Below are positions 26,957-35,737 of a DNA stretch of 64,000 nucleotides, piece by piece. The notes beneath the pieces are model-generated. The model did no database searches. It was not told where the DNA came from and was given only the letters and a program-made list of their open reading frames with translations. The DNA comes from Sinorhizobium fredii USDA 257. GTDB lineage: Bacteria > Pseudomonadota > Alphaproteobacteria > Rhizobiales > Rhizobiaceae. The stretch is taken from NCBI RefSeq assembly GCF_000265205.3, contig NC_018000.1:434001-498000 (forward strand), in the 5' to 3' direction. Position numbers and translations under genes: made by a program. Numbering within the stretch: the first letter of the stretch is position 1; each line of letters opens with the position of its first letter.

Positions 26957-27223
26957 ATGAAGATTGTGACCTTGACTGCCGCCGCTGGCGTAGCTTTCAC
27001 CGCTTTTGCGGGTGGCGCACTAGCCGATCCTTGGAAGGACGAAAGCGGCCACGGGCGCTGGCGCGGCTATTACGACGGACCGCGATATGAGAGAAGAGCA
27101 TACAAGGAAGAGTATCGTCGCGGTCGATGCAAGATCGAGCGAAAGTGGGACGACGACGAGTACAAGGAAGAAATCAAGTGCAAGCGCGGCGCCCGGCCTG
27201 TGTATGGGTACTACCGCTACTGA
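26957..27223 (+). CDS. Small secreted basic protein
   Basis: This 88-residue protein has a signal peptide (MKIVTLTAAAGVAFTAFAGG, cleaved after ALA) and a short mature chain rich in Arg, Lys, Tyr and Asp (YYDGPRYERRAYKEEYRRGR), with two cysteines. It is probably periplasmic. AAGGAG lies 8 nt before the ATG. I know no function; an EcfG-like promoter may drive it. Confidence 0.65.
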   Translation: MKIVTLTAAAGVAFTAFAGGALADPWKDESGHGRWRGYYDGPRYERRAYKEEYRRGRCKIERKWDDDEYKEEIKCKRGARPVYGYYRY

Positions 27224-27387
27224 TCGACGGAACGGATTCTCACAAGGCGTCCGCTACTCCAGGTGCTCATTTTAGCCACTTGAACCCCGCCGCTGAAGCC
27301 CGGAGGTGACCACTTCAGGCTGGTGGATTGGCGGTGATCAACGCAGGAGGTGCCCGCTAATCTAACGCCACTCGCCGTCAGACGATC

Positions 27388-27412
27388 GGAACCCATTCCC
27401 TTCTCAAGAGTT
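27388..27412 (+). promoter_or_regulatory. EcfG-like promoter, one mismatch
   Basis: GGAAC (27388-27392), 16 nt, AGTT (27409-27412), 42 bp before the CHRD gene. The -10 element departs from CGTT at one base. Confidence 0.4.
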
Positions 27413-27454
27413 GAGAGGCCACCTGCAGTACACTTGCTTTTGGGAGGATATGCT

Positions 27455-27886
27455 ATGAAATCTCCGCGTGTGAACTCTCTCCTGACCGGGCTCGCCGTTC
27501 TCGCAATCTTGGCAGCGGGCTCCGTTTCCGCCGAGACATTGAAATTCAAGGCCGACTTGAAAGGAGCGAGTGAAGTGCCGGCTAGCGACAGCGCTGGCCA
27601 GGGAATGGGTGACATTACTTTAGACACTGACACCAAAAAGCTGACCTGGACGGTCACGTCCAGCGGCCTTTCCGGGGAAGTCACGGCCGCCCATTTTCAT
27701 GGCCCAGCCGCACCGGGCGAAAATGCTGGTCCGGTCGTCGACATTTCCAAGGCGATAGCCTCCGGGTCTGCCGAAATCACCGACCAGCACCTGGCGGATT
27801 TGCAGTCCGGAAAGTGGTATCTCAACATCCACACGGCGAAGTTCCCCGACGGAGAGATCCGCGGTCAGGTGGAAAAAGCACAATAG
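27455..27886 (+). CDS. CHRD-domain secreted protein
   Basis: This 143-residue protein has a signal peptide (cleavage near VSAET, residue 27) and a single CHRD domain (FKADLKGASEVPASDSAGQG, AAHFHGPAAPGENAGPVVDI, GKWYLNIHTAKFPDGEIRGQ), the fold first seen in chordin. Bacterial members are small periplasmic or secreted proteins of unknown role. GGGAGG lies 7 nt before the ATG at 27455. Confidence 0.85.
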   Translation: MKSPRVNSLLTGLAVLAILAAGSVSAETLKFKADLKGASEVPASDSAGQGMGDITLDTDTKKLTWTVTSSGLSGEVTAAHFHGPAAPGENAGPVVDISKAIASGSAEITDQHLADLQSGKWYLNIHTAKFPDGEIRGQVEKAQ

Positions 27887-28156
27887 GCAGTCCGCTGCCC
27901 GTGCACTTGAGGTTACCTAACCCTCGCGATCGTTCATGGATGGCGGCACCGGTCCAAATCCGCCAAGTACGCGCCATCAGCAGTCGCACGACGGTTTCCG
28001 ATAGGTGGAAGGAATCGACCCCATTGCGGCCATCCGAACCTGCTCGCGCTACGGCGCAAATTGGGGTTGGAAGCACACGTTCGACGTTTGACATGGGGCG
28101 GCCGCAAGTCAGCGAAGCCCCGGTTGTGGACGTCCCCTGGATGGAAGGGTTAAGCC

Positions 28157-28525
28157 TCACGGTTCGTGGCAAACCGCTTCGATATTGTGCCCGTCCGGAC
28201 CAATGACGAAAGCTGCATAGTAGTTCGCGTGGTAGTGCGGGCGCAGACCAGGCGCGCCATTGTCTTTGCCACCCGCCTCCAGAGCCGCGCGATAGAAAGC
28301 TTCGACTTGCCGGCGATTCTCGGCCGTGAACGCCAAGTGAAGATGCGCCGGCTTCTCCTCGGTTTGGTACAGGCACAATGAAGCCTTACCCTTTGGGCTA
28401 AGCTCGACACCGTACGTCGGCGGCCCCTCCGAGACAACGGCTACGCCGAGCGGTTCGAGTGCCTTGAGGAAGAACGCTTTGCTCGCTGCATAGTCGCTGA
28501 CTCCGAATTTGACATGATCAAACAT
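28157..28525 (-). CDS. VOC-superfamily (glyoxalase-like) protein
   Basis: This 122-residue protein shows a single vicinal-oxygen-chelate module pair: MFDHVKFGVSDYAASKAFFL at the N-terminus, LHLAFTAENRRQVEAFY in the middle, and YYAAFVIGPDGHNIEAVCHE at the end. Likely metal ligands are the His near residue 4, a His in the middle and the final Glu. Such proteins include glyoxalases, dioxygenases and antibiotic-binding proteins; this short type is usually of unknown substrate. GGAGA precedes the ATG at 28525. Confidence 0.8.
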   Translation of the reverse strand: MFDHVKFGVSDYAASKAFFLKALEPLGVAVVSEGPPTYGVELSPKGKASLCLYQTEEKPAHLHLAFTAENRRQVEAFYRAALEAGGKDNGAPGLRPHYHANYYAAFVIGPDGHNIEAVCHEP

Positions 28526-28755
28526 GAGTTCTCCTGAAGTGTTGGGCCTGCCTGACGGAGAGGCAACCGGAGCATGCCGTCCTGCTGCGCACCTTGCAAT
28601 GTCTTGTGGCGTTCCTGCCGATTCAGATCGTCGGCAGGAATGTGAACTTTCCACCCATCCAGGACGGAAGGTGGAACCGGAAAGATCGACCCACTACAGA
28701 CATCCGCACGCTTGCCGAGGCAAGCAAGTTCTGCCGTGCGAACTGGATCGCCGCG

Positions 28756-29271
28756 CTAAACAGACTGCAAGGCAATCCGCTGGTTTCGTGCGGTTATGAA
28801 GGCCGTGACGTTATTCTTGTACACGCGGTATTCATCGACGTCTGCCGGCAAAGGTGCAGTGTCGAAACCGTGAAACGGAATGAAGAAATTGATGGAGGTA
28901 CCGTCGTTCCCAATCAGGTCCTGAAGCAAGAAGAAGTCGACATATCCCTCGAAGCCGCCGAACAGCTCGAAATAGTCGGCATATCGCGCCAATGCTTCAC
29001 CAAGCGGGCTGTCTTGGTTTTGGTAGTGACGCCTGATGCACTCCAAGGTGAGGTGGAAGCGGTCCTTGATCTTGCTATTGAGCCCGCGTACGCCATTGAT
29101 GGTCGGCTTTCGATCGATCTTTCGAGCAGGAAATACCATGTAGGCGCCGACAGTGCTGCAAACTAAAAAGAACTGGTCGAGTTCTTCTTGGGGAACTTCT
29201 CCAATGATGTGCGCCATCGATCTGACGTAGCGATAGGTGTGCCCGATCGAGTCGCTGGATAGAACATGTTC
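28756..29271 (-). pseudogene. DUF6994-like gene lacking its 5' part
   Basis: The frame reads HVLSSDSIGHTYRYVRSMAH, then TVGAYMVFPARKIDRKPTIN, YADYFELFGGFEGYVDFFLL and FITARNQRIA, which I recognise as the C-terminal two thirds of DUF6994 proteins. Family members begin well before this point, but here an in-frame stop lies at 29272 and the tRNA boundary is only 98 bp further right. The gene was probably cut when an element integrated or was lost. An ATG at 29217 could still give a 153-residue product. Confidence 0.5.
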
Positions 29272-29369
29272 TCACAAGTCGGACTTGGAAATTCGTCGCA
29301 GGTTGCGACATGAAATCAGCAGCCAGAAGCATGCTGGCGCTAACCAGTTGATTTTATTATGGAAATTGT

Positions 29370-29412
29370 TGGCTGGGGAACCTGGATTCGAACCAGGACT
29401 AACGGAGTCAGA
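29370..29412 (-). other. attL/attR core: 3' 43 nt of tRNA-Gln(CTG)
   Basis: On the minus strand this is the 3' part of a tRNA-Gln gene, from within the anticodon loop (TCTGA, anticodon CTG) through the T-arm (CCTGGTTCGAATCCAGG) and acceptor TTCCCCAG to an encoded CCA. The 5' part is absent; identity breaks after the anticodon loop at 29412. The integrase gene begins 33 bp away. It is the typical duplicate left when an element integrates into a tRNA gene. Confidence 0.85.
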
Positions 29413-29444
29413 GCCCGCCAGCGTGCTTTGTTTTTATTGAATTA

Positions 29445-30665
29445 TCAGGCGCCATGTCGCGTCTGTGTCGCACCGAGAGCCAGCAGACTGCGTTCGGCGG
29501 TCGCCAATGCTTCGGCGTCATCCGTGCTTGGGAAGAGATGACCATACACGTCCATCGTCATTTGGATTGACGAATGTCCCATGCGTTGCTGAACCATCTT
29601 ACCGGGAAGCTCTAGCCCGCCATCTACGCGCCTGTTGATGCACCAGGAGGCAAACCAGTGTCGCAAAGCATGCATGCCTGTGTACTTCGCACCAACGATA
29701 GGATTTCCCTCATCGTCGAGTTCTCCGGTCGGCTTCACTACGCCGGCCGCGACTTGCACGGGGTGCAGTCCGCGCTTGACGATATTTGAATGCCATTCCA
29801 CGTTGCCTTCGCCGTTGGGGAAGACGAGGTTCAGATCACCTTTGGGGCAGGCGAGCTTCCATTCCTTGAGCGTGTTGATCACGATCGGGGGCAGGGGAAT
29901 TGTTCTTTGCCCGGCGTCCGACTTGGGCATGCCGATGGCGTGATATTTGTCGGCGCGCCGCCGGACATGGATCTCAGCCTTTGCGAGATCGACGTCGTCC
30001 CATGTCAGGCCGCGTAGTTCGGAAGCTCGCAGGCCGGTGAAGATAGCTGTCAGGAGGAGCGGGCGGTATCGTCCCTGAGAATGTTCGATTATCTTCCGGA
30101 TTTCCTCATTCGTCGGGATGTCGGTACCGATGCGCAAGTGAGCCTTTTGGCGTCGTTCCCTCTTGCTGGCACTTTTCCTACGGCGACTCATCTCATGTAC
30201 GGCATTGCGCACGATAAGCCCGCGCTCCTGTGCGTCGGCGAGAATGCTGCCGAGGCTTACGGTGACTCGCTTGATCATAGCCGGCGATCGGCCGTTCCCC
30301 CGCAACTGATCCTGAAATTGTCGGATTGTCGGCAGGTTGATCTTTGACAGCTTCAGGCTGCCTAAGAAAGGCGTGATGTGCAGGTCGAGGTGTTGGCGGT
30401 ATTGATCGAGCGTCGAGCGTTCTAGTCCGGCATTGGTGCCGGTCTCAAACCATTTCTCACCTGCTTGCTTGATAGTGAAGGTGGCGCTGTCGGCGACGTG
30501 AATGCCATCTCTTACTCCAATATGAGCGGTGGCAGCGAAGACATCCGCGTCTTTCTTCCTCGCGAATGTCTTTAAACGTCGCACGCCTTTGATGTCGGTG
30601 TAATTGACGACCCAGGCTTCTTTCTCAACGCCGTTTCTCGTCCATTTGCGCTTGCGAACTGACAT
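29445..30665 (-). CDS. int: Tyrosine-recombinase integrase of the island
   Basis: This 406-residue phage-type integrase has an N-terminal arm-binding region, a core-binding SAM-like domain (residues 75-160) and a catalytic domain with the expected residues: Arg213 (GLRASEL), His332 and Arg335 (HALRHW), His364 (MGHSS) and nucleophile Tyr374 (DVYGHLF). It would catalyse insertion and excision at the tRNA-Gln site, whose fragment lies 33 bp beyond the stop codon. It is probably co-transcribed with the zinc-finger gene starting at 31403. Confidence 0.9.
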   Translation of the reverse strand: MSVRKRKWTRNGVEKEAWVVNYTDIKGVRRLKTFARKKDADVFAATAHIGVRDGIHVADSATFTIKQAGEKWFETGTNAGLERSTLDQYRQHLDLHITPFLGSLKLSKINLPTIRQFQDQLRGNGRSPAMIKRVTVSLGSILADAQERGLIVRNAVHEMSRRRKSASKRERRQKAHLRIGTDIPTNEEIRKIIEHSQGRYRPLLLTAIFTGLRASELRGLTWDDVDLAKAEIHVRRRADKYHAIGMPKSDAGQRTIPLPPIVINTLKEWKLACPKGDLNLVFPNGEGNVEWHSNIVKRGLHPVQVAAGVVKPTGELDDEGNPIVGAKYTGMHALRHWFASWCINRRVDGGLELPGKMVQQRMGHSSIQMTMDVYGHLFPSTDDAEALATAERSLLALGATQTRHGA

Positions 30666-30668
30666 GGA

Positions 30669-31403
30669 TCAGCCCTCCTTTGCAGAGTTGCGTGCGCGCA
30701 TTGCCGCAACCCGGCAGCGATCGGAACAGTATTTTGCGTGTGATCGCCGGCCGGTAAGGGGGCCGGTTAGAAAGATTGTTCGGCAGTGCTCACAAGACGT
30801 TGCGACTGCGCCTGCCTCGTAGATAGCGGCCACTTCCATCACCATGAAGTCCCAGAGCGTGTCGGCTTTCAACACAAAACGCATCGTGCCTTCGGAATGC
30901 ACGAAGCACGGGTGCACGATTACCTCTGCGCTATCCATCAGTTCGTTCAGATCACGCACTTTTGTTTTGGCGTCGATGTGTCGCGCCACCCGGGTTGCGT
31001 TGATGAGTGCCTTTAGGGACAACGCACGGTCTCTAAGCACGGTCAAAATTACAGGCACTGAATTCGACCCAATTCCGGCCGGCCGACGGTAGCCGGACGA
31101 TCTCGGCTTCTGGAAGCTGCCTAGCGTGTACTCGATGTCTCCTTCGATCTCGTCGCTCTTGCTGATCTCCGTTTCTTCCAAGGTGCCGAAGCGCGCGAGA
31201 AAGGCGATAAATTCCATATCGGTCTCGCAGTTGATGAAGTGAAGCACGACCGGGTCTTCGAGATGGATTGCCTCATAAAGGATCGGATCGGTCCGCGCGC
31301 TTCCCGGTTCGGCAATTGTCACCTTGGAACCGTTTGAGTTCTTAAACTCTACCGGCTCGAAGCCGTCCGTTAGCAGTTGCCAGTTTAGCCGAATCGGGAT
31401 CAA
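30669..31403 (-). CDS. CGNR-type zinc-finger protein
   Basis: This 244-residue protein has a C-terminal zinc finger with CEHCRTIFLTG and KYCSDRCRVAAMRAR (C-x2-C ... C-x3-C), like ABATE/CGNR regulators. The N-terminal 190 residues are of unknown fold. The stop lies 3 bp before the integrase start on the same strand, so the two form an operon. It may regulate integration. It is divergent from the excisionase-like gene at 31525. Confidence 0.6.
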   Translation of the reverse strand: MIPIRLNWQLLTDGFEPVEFKNSNGSKVTIAEPGSARTDPILYEAIHLEDPVVLHFINCETDMEFIAFLARFGTLEETEISKSDEIEGDIEYTLGSFQKPRSSGYRRPAGIGSNSVPVILTVLRDRALSLKALINATRVARHIDAKTKVRDLNELMDSAEVIVHPCFVHSEGTMRFVLKADTLWDFMVMEVAAIYEAGAVATSCEHCRTIFLTGPLTGRRSHAKYCSDRCRVAAMRARNSAKEG

Positions 31404-31524
31404 AATCGTCTCCTCCTGTTACGGTATTTCCATTAAGTCCGTTATATGAAAATTTTCCGTTTGGCGCAAGCTGCCCTTCTGAGTTACGATCTTTTTCACA
31501 AGTCACGGACAGAGGAATGGAGCC

Positions 31525-31722
31525 ATGAAGGCGAGCGAGACGCAATTGAAGGACGATCTTTTGTGGGGGGCGTGCGCCATTGCCAGGGAAATTGGGCGCG
31601 GCGAGCGTGCGACGTATTACCTTCTCGAGAGGGGGGAGTTGCCGGCCAAGAAAGTCTGCGGTCGATGGGTATCCACAAAGAGCAAACTGCGGAGATACCT
31701 AGCGGGCGAGCAGCCCGCCTAA
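31525..31722 (+). CDS. Excisionase/AlpA-like DNA-binding protein
   Basis: This 65-residue protein contains a MerR-like winged helix: IAREIGRGERATYYLLERGE then LPAKKVCGRWVSTKSKLRRY. This is the pattern of AlpA/Xis recombination directionality factors and phage-type regulators. Its place next to an integrase operon and before replication genes fits control of excision. A weak ribosome binding site precedes the ATG. Confidence 0.65.
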   Translation: MKASETQLKDDLLWGACAIAREIGRGERATYYLLERGELPAKKVCGRWVSTKSKLRRYLAGEQPA

Positions 31723-31844
31723 CAAAACCGTCGTAAGGGGTGGGGCGGTTTGAGAAGGATTTAGAGGCACCCGCTAAAGTCCTCGTCCAGTCCAAACGCG
31801 CAAATGAGCGGCGATTTGTCCAGTTTTGCAGAAGGAGACCGTTG

Positions 31845-32276
31845 ATGGCCAGCGAATTTACGAAGCTGCGCTCCCTACTGCGGCGTGACTTCGCGGCTGC
31901 TAGGAGCGTTATCCACTCGCTGCATTCGGGTGGACTCGAGCTCATCGGCAGCGGTGCCGAGCCGGTCAATTGCGACGCGCGTGCCGGAGAAGCCTTTGAG
32001 CAGGCCGGCAAACCCAGCTTGAGCGAGCAGGAGCGGGCAACCGAAATCGATGACCAGAAGGTCGCGCGAGGCGGGGAACCGGAGGAAGTTGCCCGGCAAT
32101 TTTGGCCGCAGATCGCCCCGGAACCGCACGGACGCTTTTTGGTTTTCGCCCCAGAGGACATGCCGGAACCGCGGCCCGTTATACGTCCCGATGGATCACT
32201 TTCCGATGGCAGCCGATCCTTATCAATACCGGTAAATGCCCATCGTCGGTGGCAAGGACGGGGAGAAACTAAATGA
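31845..32276 (+). CDS. Hypothetical island protein
   Basis: This 143-residue protein starts MASEFTKLRSLLRRDFAAAR and has a helical N-terminus and a Pro/Glu-rich C-terminus (FAPEDMPEPRPVIRPDGSLS). AAGGAGACC lies before the ATG at 31845, and its TGA overlaps the next gene's ATG (ATGA), so it belongs to the replication-gene operon. I recognise no family. Confidence 0.55.
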   Translation: MASEFTKLRSLLRRDFAAARSVIHSLHSGGLELIGSGAEPVNCDARAGEAFEQAGKPSLSEQERATEIDDQKVARGGEPEEVARQFWPQIAPEPHGRFLVFAPEDMPEPRPVIRPDGSLSDGSRSLSIPVNAHRRWQGRGETK

Positions 32277-33166
32277 ACCTTCACGATCTCGCCCGGCGGT
32301 TGGGCGGCGAACTCGCCCGCAACGGCATTGTCACATGTCCCGGCCCAGGCCATTCGCCGAAAGACCGATCACTAACCGTCTGGCTTGAGAGTGACGACGT
32401 CAATGTTCACAGCTTCGCAGGTGATGACTGGCAAACGTGTAAGGACTATGTGCGCGAACAACTTGGCCTGCCTTCGTGGGAAGCGGGAAAGGGTCAGAAA
32501 GGTAGAGCTCGTCGTCCCACTTCAAAACGGACGTCCTACGACGACGAGGGGTCCCGCATCGCTCTTGTCCGCCGCATCTGGCGCGAAGCGAAAGACCCGC
32601 GCATCGCTCCGGTCCTTGCATACCTTGAACATCGCGGCCTGCCTCCGTTCACGAACGATCAGATACCCGTCTTTCGCTACCATCCGAATTGCCCCTTCGG
32701 CGGCGAGCACGTGCCGGCCTTGATCGCTCGTTTTTCGCCAATCGAAAATGATCCCGGCCTTGAGGTCGAGCCGACCGCAATCTTTCGCATCCGCCTTGAC
32801 CTTTACGACGGCGACCGGCGCAAGCTGGCGCTCGGTCCTTCACGCGGACAGGTCATCAAGCTGGACCGGGATATTTCCCTTGCAGGACTCGGCATCACCG
32901 AAGGCATCGAAAAGGGGCTCGCGCTCGTCGCAAGCGGGTGGCAGCCAATCTGGGTGACCTGCGGCACATCGACTATGCGCAACTTTCCGTTGCTGCCCTG
33001 GATGGAATGTCTGACGATCTTCTGCGACCGCGACGAACCCGGTCGCGACGCGGCGCTGGTCGGCATAGATCGCTGGCGCAATGCTGGGCGAGAGGCACGG
33101 GCACTTGCACCGCCAGCGCCCTTTAAGGACTGGGATGCATGGACTCGTAGGGGCGGTCAGGGATGA
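32273..33166 (+). CDS. Toprim-domain primase-like protein
   Basis: This 297-residue protein has a zinc-poor N-terminal segment (GIVTCPGPGHSPKDRSLTVW), a middle domain typical of DUF7146-like phage/plasmid primases (VPALIARFSPI, FRIRLDLYDGDRRK), and a C-terminal toprim domain with ITEGIEKGLALVASG and IFCDRDEPGRDAA (acidic E...DxD set). It probably primes replication of the element. It overlaps both neighbours by 4 bp (ATGA), with the RepA-type helicase directly downstream. Confidence 0.75.
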   Translation: MNLHDLARRLGGELARNGIVTCPGPGHSPKDRSLTVWLESDDVNVHSFAGDDWQTCKDYVREQLGLPSWEAGKGQKGRARRPTSKRTSYDDEGSRIALVRRIWREAKDPRIAPVLAYLEHRGLPPFTNDQIPVFRYHPNCPFGGEHVPALIARFSPIENDPGLEVEPTAIFRIRLDLYDGDRRKLALGPSRGQVIKLDRDISLAGLGITEGIEKGLALVASGWQPIWVTCGTSTMRNFPLLPWMECLTIFCDRDEPGRDAALVGIDRWRNAGREARALAPPAPFKDWDAWTRRGGQG

Positions 33167-34257
33167 CCCGCACCGTGGATGATATAGAGCGTGAGGCCGA
33201 ACGAGTGGACGTTGCAGTTTCCAACGGCTCATGGACGTGCAACTTATCGGAACTAGGCAGCGGCGGCGGTTCGGCCGGCAAGTCTGACACCGGTAGGAAA
33301 GCTGGCGGGATGAACAGGCAAGCGTCCGCGCCTGAAATATATGATGCCGCGGATCTGCGTATGGAGACTTTCCCCCCGCTGAGGCAGGTCGCCGGGGATA
33401 TCATACTCGAAGGGCTTACTATACTCGCGGCACGGCCGAAGGTTGGCAAAACCTGGCTCATGCTCCAGATCGCTATTGCCGTCAGTGAAGGCGGCTATTG
33501 CCTTGGTGATATCCAGTGCGAGTCGGGCGACGTGCTCTATCTGGCGCTCGAGGACAACAAGCGGCGGCTTCAGCGGCGATTGACGAAGATGCTCGGAGTT
33601 CACGGGCGGGAATGGCCGCATTTCAAGGTCGCGCACAAATGGCCGCGCGCCGACCAAGGTGGGCTCGACCAACTTCGGAAGTGGATCGACAGCGCCGATA
33701 ACCCCCGGCTGATCGTGATCGATGTTTTTGCCCGCTTCCGCAAACCAGCATCGCCAGCCAAGCAAAGCTACGATACCGACTACGCCTCGATTAGCGAGTT
33801 GCAGACATTGGCCGCCGAGACCGGCATAGCCATCGTCATCGTGCATCACCTCCGCAAGTCCGAGGCCGACGACGACCCTCTCGATACTGTTTCCGGCACG
33901 CTCGGACTGACTGCCGCCGCCGATGCGATACTCGTTATCAAAAGGACCGGTCAAGGCACCACACTCTACGGCCGTTCTCGCGATGCCGACGAGATCGACA
34001 AGGCGGTTCAATTTCACCCGGGCACCGCGCTTTGGACCGTCATCGGTGAGCGGGACCAGGTGCAGCGCAGCGAAGAGCGCTGCGCAATCCTCAAAGTCTT
34101 GGCAGATGCCAGAGAGCCAATGTCGCCGAAGGACATCGCCGCAGCGCTTCGCCGCAAGGATGGAAGCATCCGATTCCTGCTTTCAAAAATGGTCAAGGAT
34201 GGCGAGATCATCAAACTGAAACGCGGCGTTTATGCAGTCTCTCCGTCCCCCCGCTAA
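33163..34257 (+). CDS. RepA-type hexameric helicase (AAA family)
   Basis: This 364-residue protein has Walker A (AARPKVGKTWLML), Walker B (PRLIVIDVFARF) and a following motif IVIVHHLRKSEADDDP with GTLGLTAAADAIL, the arrangement of RSF1010 RepA-like replicative helicases. The C-terminal 60 residues contain a winged helix (MSPKDIAAALRRKDGSIRFL). It is the last gene of the primase-helicase operon; an iteron-like repeat region begins at its stop. Together these point to autonomous replication of the excised element. Confidence 0.8.
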   Translation: MTRTVDDIEREAERVDVAVSNGSWTCNLSELGSGGGSAGKSDTGRKAGGMNRQASAPEIYDAADLRMETFPPLRQVAGDIILEGLTILAARPKVGKTWLMLQIAIAVSEGGYCLGDIQCESGDVLYLALEDNKRRLQRRLTKMLGVHGREWPHFKVAHKWPRADQGGLDQLRKWIDSADNPRLIVIDVFARFRKPASPAKQSYDTDYASISELQTLAAETGIAIVIVHHLRKSEADDDPLDTVSGTLGLTAAADAILVIKRTGQGTTLYGRSRDADEIDKAVQFHPGTALWTVIGERDQVQRSEERCAILKVLADAREPMSPKDIAAALRRKDGSIRFLLSKMVKDGEIIKLKRGVYAVSPSPR

Positions 34258-34497
34258 CATCGCCAACATCGCTAACAATTAGATGAGGGAGCGAAGGGAA
34301 GGATTTCTTGTGAGGGCCCCGCTCTAGCGGTCCAAGGCAGGAACCGCTGAACCGAAGAAAACCGCCCAACAAATCGATCTCAACCTGGAAGGTGCAAGCA
34401 AAGAGGGTCCAGCCGACCCTCTGAACATCGCCAACATGCTAACAAATGCACAACCACAGGACACCCATCGTAGCGTTGTTAGCGTTGTTAGCGGGGG
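34247..34497. repeat. Iteron-like repeat cluster, possible origin
   Basis: Units of GCTAACA(A/T)CG-type sequence recur: GCTAACATCGCCAACATCGC (34253-34272), GAACATCGCCAACATGCTAA (34422-34441), and an inverted set at 34471-34497 (TAGCGTTGTTAGCGTTGTTA then GCGGGGG) that mirrors the first copy. The stretch begins at the end of the helicase gene. Confidence 0.5.
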
Positions 34498-34875
34498 TGA
34501 CACTGAAGGGGCAAGCCGGGAGACCCATGTCATGGGTCCTTCCGACGCGTTGATTAAATGCGGGGGAGGCGGCAGCGCAGGCTTTTTGGCTGTGTGTCGT
34601 TCCGAATGGGTTTGCTTTCGCCTTGTTGTTTTCTTGACTCCTGTGCGAGCCCCGAGCGGACGCGCACGCTGATCCAGAGAGGAAAGCAGAACTGTGCACG
34701 GGTGCGGGAGATGGCTTTCTAGCGCGAATCCCGCAGCCCAATCCGGATTTTTCATCTCGCCAGGCTGTCCGCTCACGCATCGATTAGGAAACATTGGCCA
34801 ATGCCGAGAGCACGCCAATAAACCGCTTCTGCTCGCGACGGCTGCCGGGTTGGAGCGCCAGTTGGTACCTGGCGA
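34498..34875. other. Region without a supported gene
   Basis: These 378 bp between the repeat cluster and the nuclease gene hold no convincing coding frame or known site. Confidence 0.4.
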
Positions 34876-35679
34876 TCAATGTGGCGATTCGATCTCGGCC
34901 ACCAATGGAAGGTGGTCGCTGAGGCCCATTGCGAAAAAGTGTTCAGGATCTCCGATGAATGCTGACTTCAGGTGGACCCGAAAGGTCCCGGAGAGATAGA
35001 GATGGTCCAACTGGTGCCGGAAAATGTCCCTCTTGCGGTAGGATTTCCACGAGGGCACCGGCCCACCGCAGATGTGCCGGATAGCTTCCACAAAACCGAG
35101 GCGCTTCATTCGTTCGATCACTTCGCGGTTGGCGTCATTCTGACGTTTCGTCCTGCCGATAAATTCACTGGTGTTGAAGTCCCCTCCGACGATCCAATCC
35201 CCTCCGAGAGAGGGCATCGTCTCCTTTAACGCCGCCCAAAGCAGTTCCGACATGCTGATCGTTCTGTATCCGGGCAGCATAACGTCCGTAACATCTTCCG
35301 AGGTGAATTCTTTGTACGGAAAGGGCCGCGCCGGCATGTGGACGCTTACGACATTGACGTCCCCCCAAGCCTCGAACGAAACCTTCCGCGCGACGAAGTT
35401 TCCCGGAAAGGTCGTCAATCCCTCATTGACCCAGCTCTGCTTTGCGGTCAGTTCGATCGGGGGTCCAATTTTCCCCTTTGCCAATATGCATGTCCTGAAC
35501 CTGCGTGGGGTACGGTTGTGCCCCATTGCGGGCTCGCAGTAGAAGCTGAAGCCGGAGAGGTCGTCCGGAATGAAGTTCGCTTCCGAGATCAGCGCCAGGT
35601 CCGGGTCAAGAGCCATAAGCTCGTCCCATGCTCCTTGATTGTTACGTCTGTTGTTCAGGTTCCAGGCTACGACTCTCAT
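34876..35679 (-). CDS. Endonuclease/exonuclease/phosphatase-family protein
   Basis: This 267-residue protein has the EEP fold motifs in order: VVAWNLNNRRNN (residues 3-14), LALISEANF with the metal-binding Glu, VNVVSVHMPA, GGDWIVGGDFNTSEF (Asp-x-Asn), and the final LSDHLPLVAEI (Ser-Asp-His). No signal peptide is present, so it acts in the cytoplasm, probably as a DNA nuclease or phosphodiesterase. It is a cargo gene between the replication module and the Dpd locus; no adjacent partner is evident. Confidence 0.75.
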   Translation of the reverse strand: MRVVAWNLNNRRNNQGAWDELMALDPDLALISEANFIPDDLSGFSFYCEPAMGHNRTPRRFRTCILAKGKIGPPIELTAKQSWVNEGLTTFPGNFVARKVSFEAWGDVNVVSVHMPARPFPYKEFTSEDVTDVMLPGYRTISMSELLWAALKETMPSLGGDWIVGGDFNTSEFIGRTKRQNDANREVIERMKRLGFVEAIRHICGGPVPSWKSYRKRDIFRHQLDHLYLSGTFRVHLKSAFIGDPEHFFAMGLSDHLPLVAEIESPH

Positions 35680-35737
35680 TTGGCTTTTCCGGGCGAGTTA
35701 CATGGGTGAAGAAGGCCAGCGCCTTTGGTGCGCCCTG

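Noticed and set aside
29359..29541. Short plus-strand open frame across the tRNA fragment
   Set aside because: It reads through tRNA sequence and the 3' end of the integrase gene, with no support as a protein gene.
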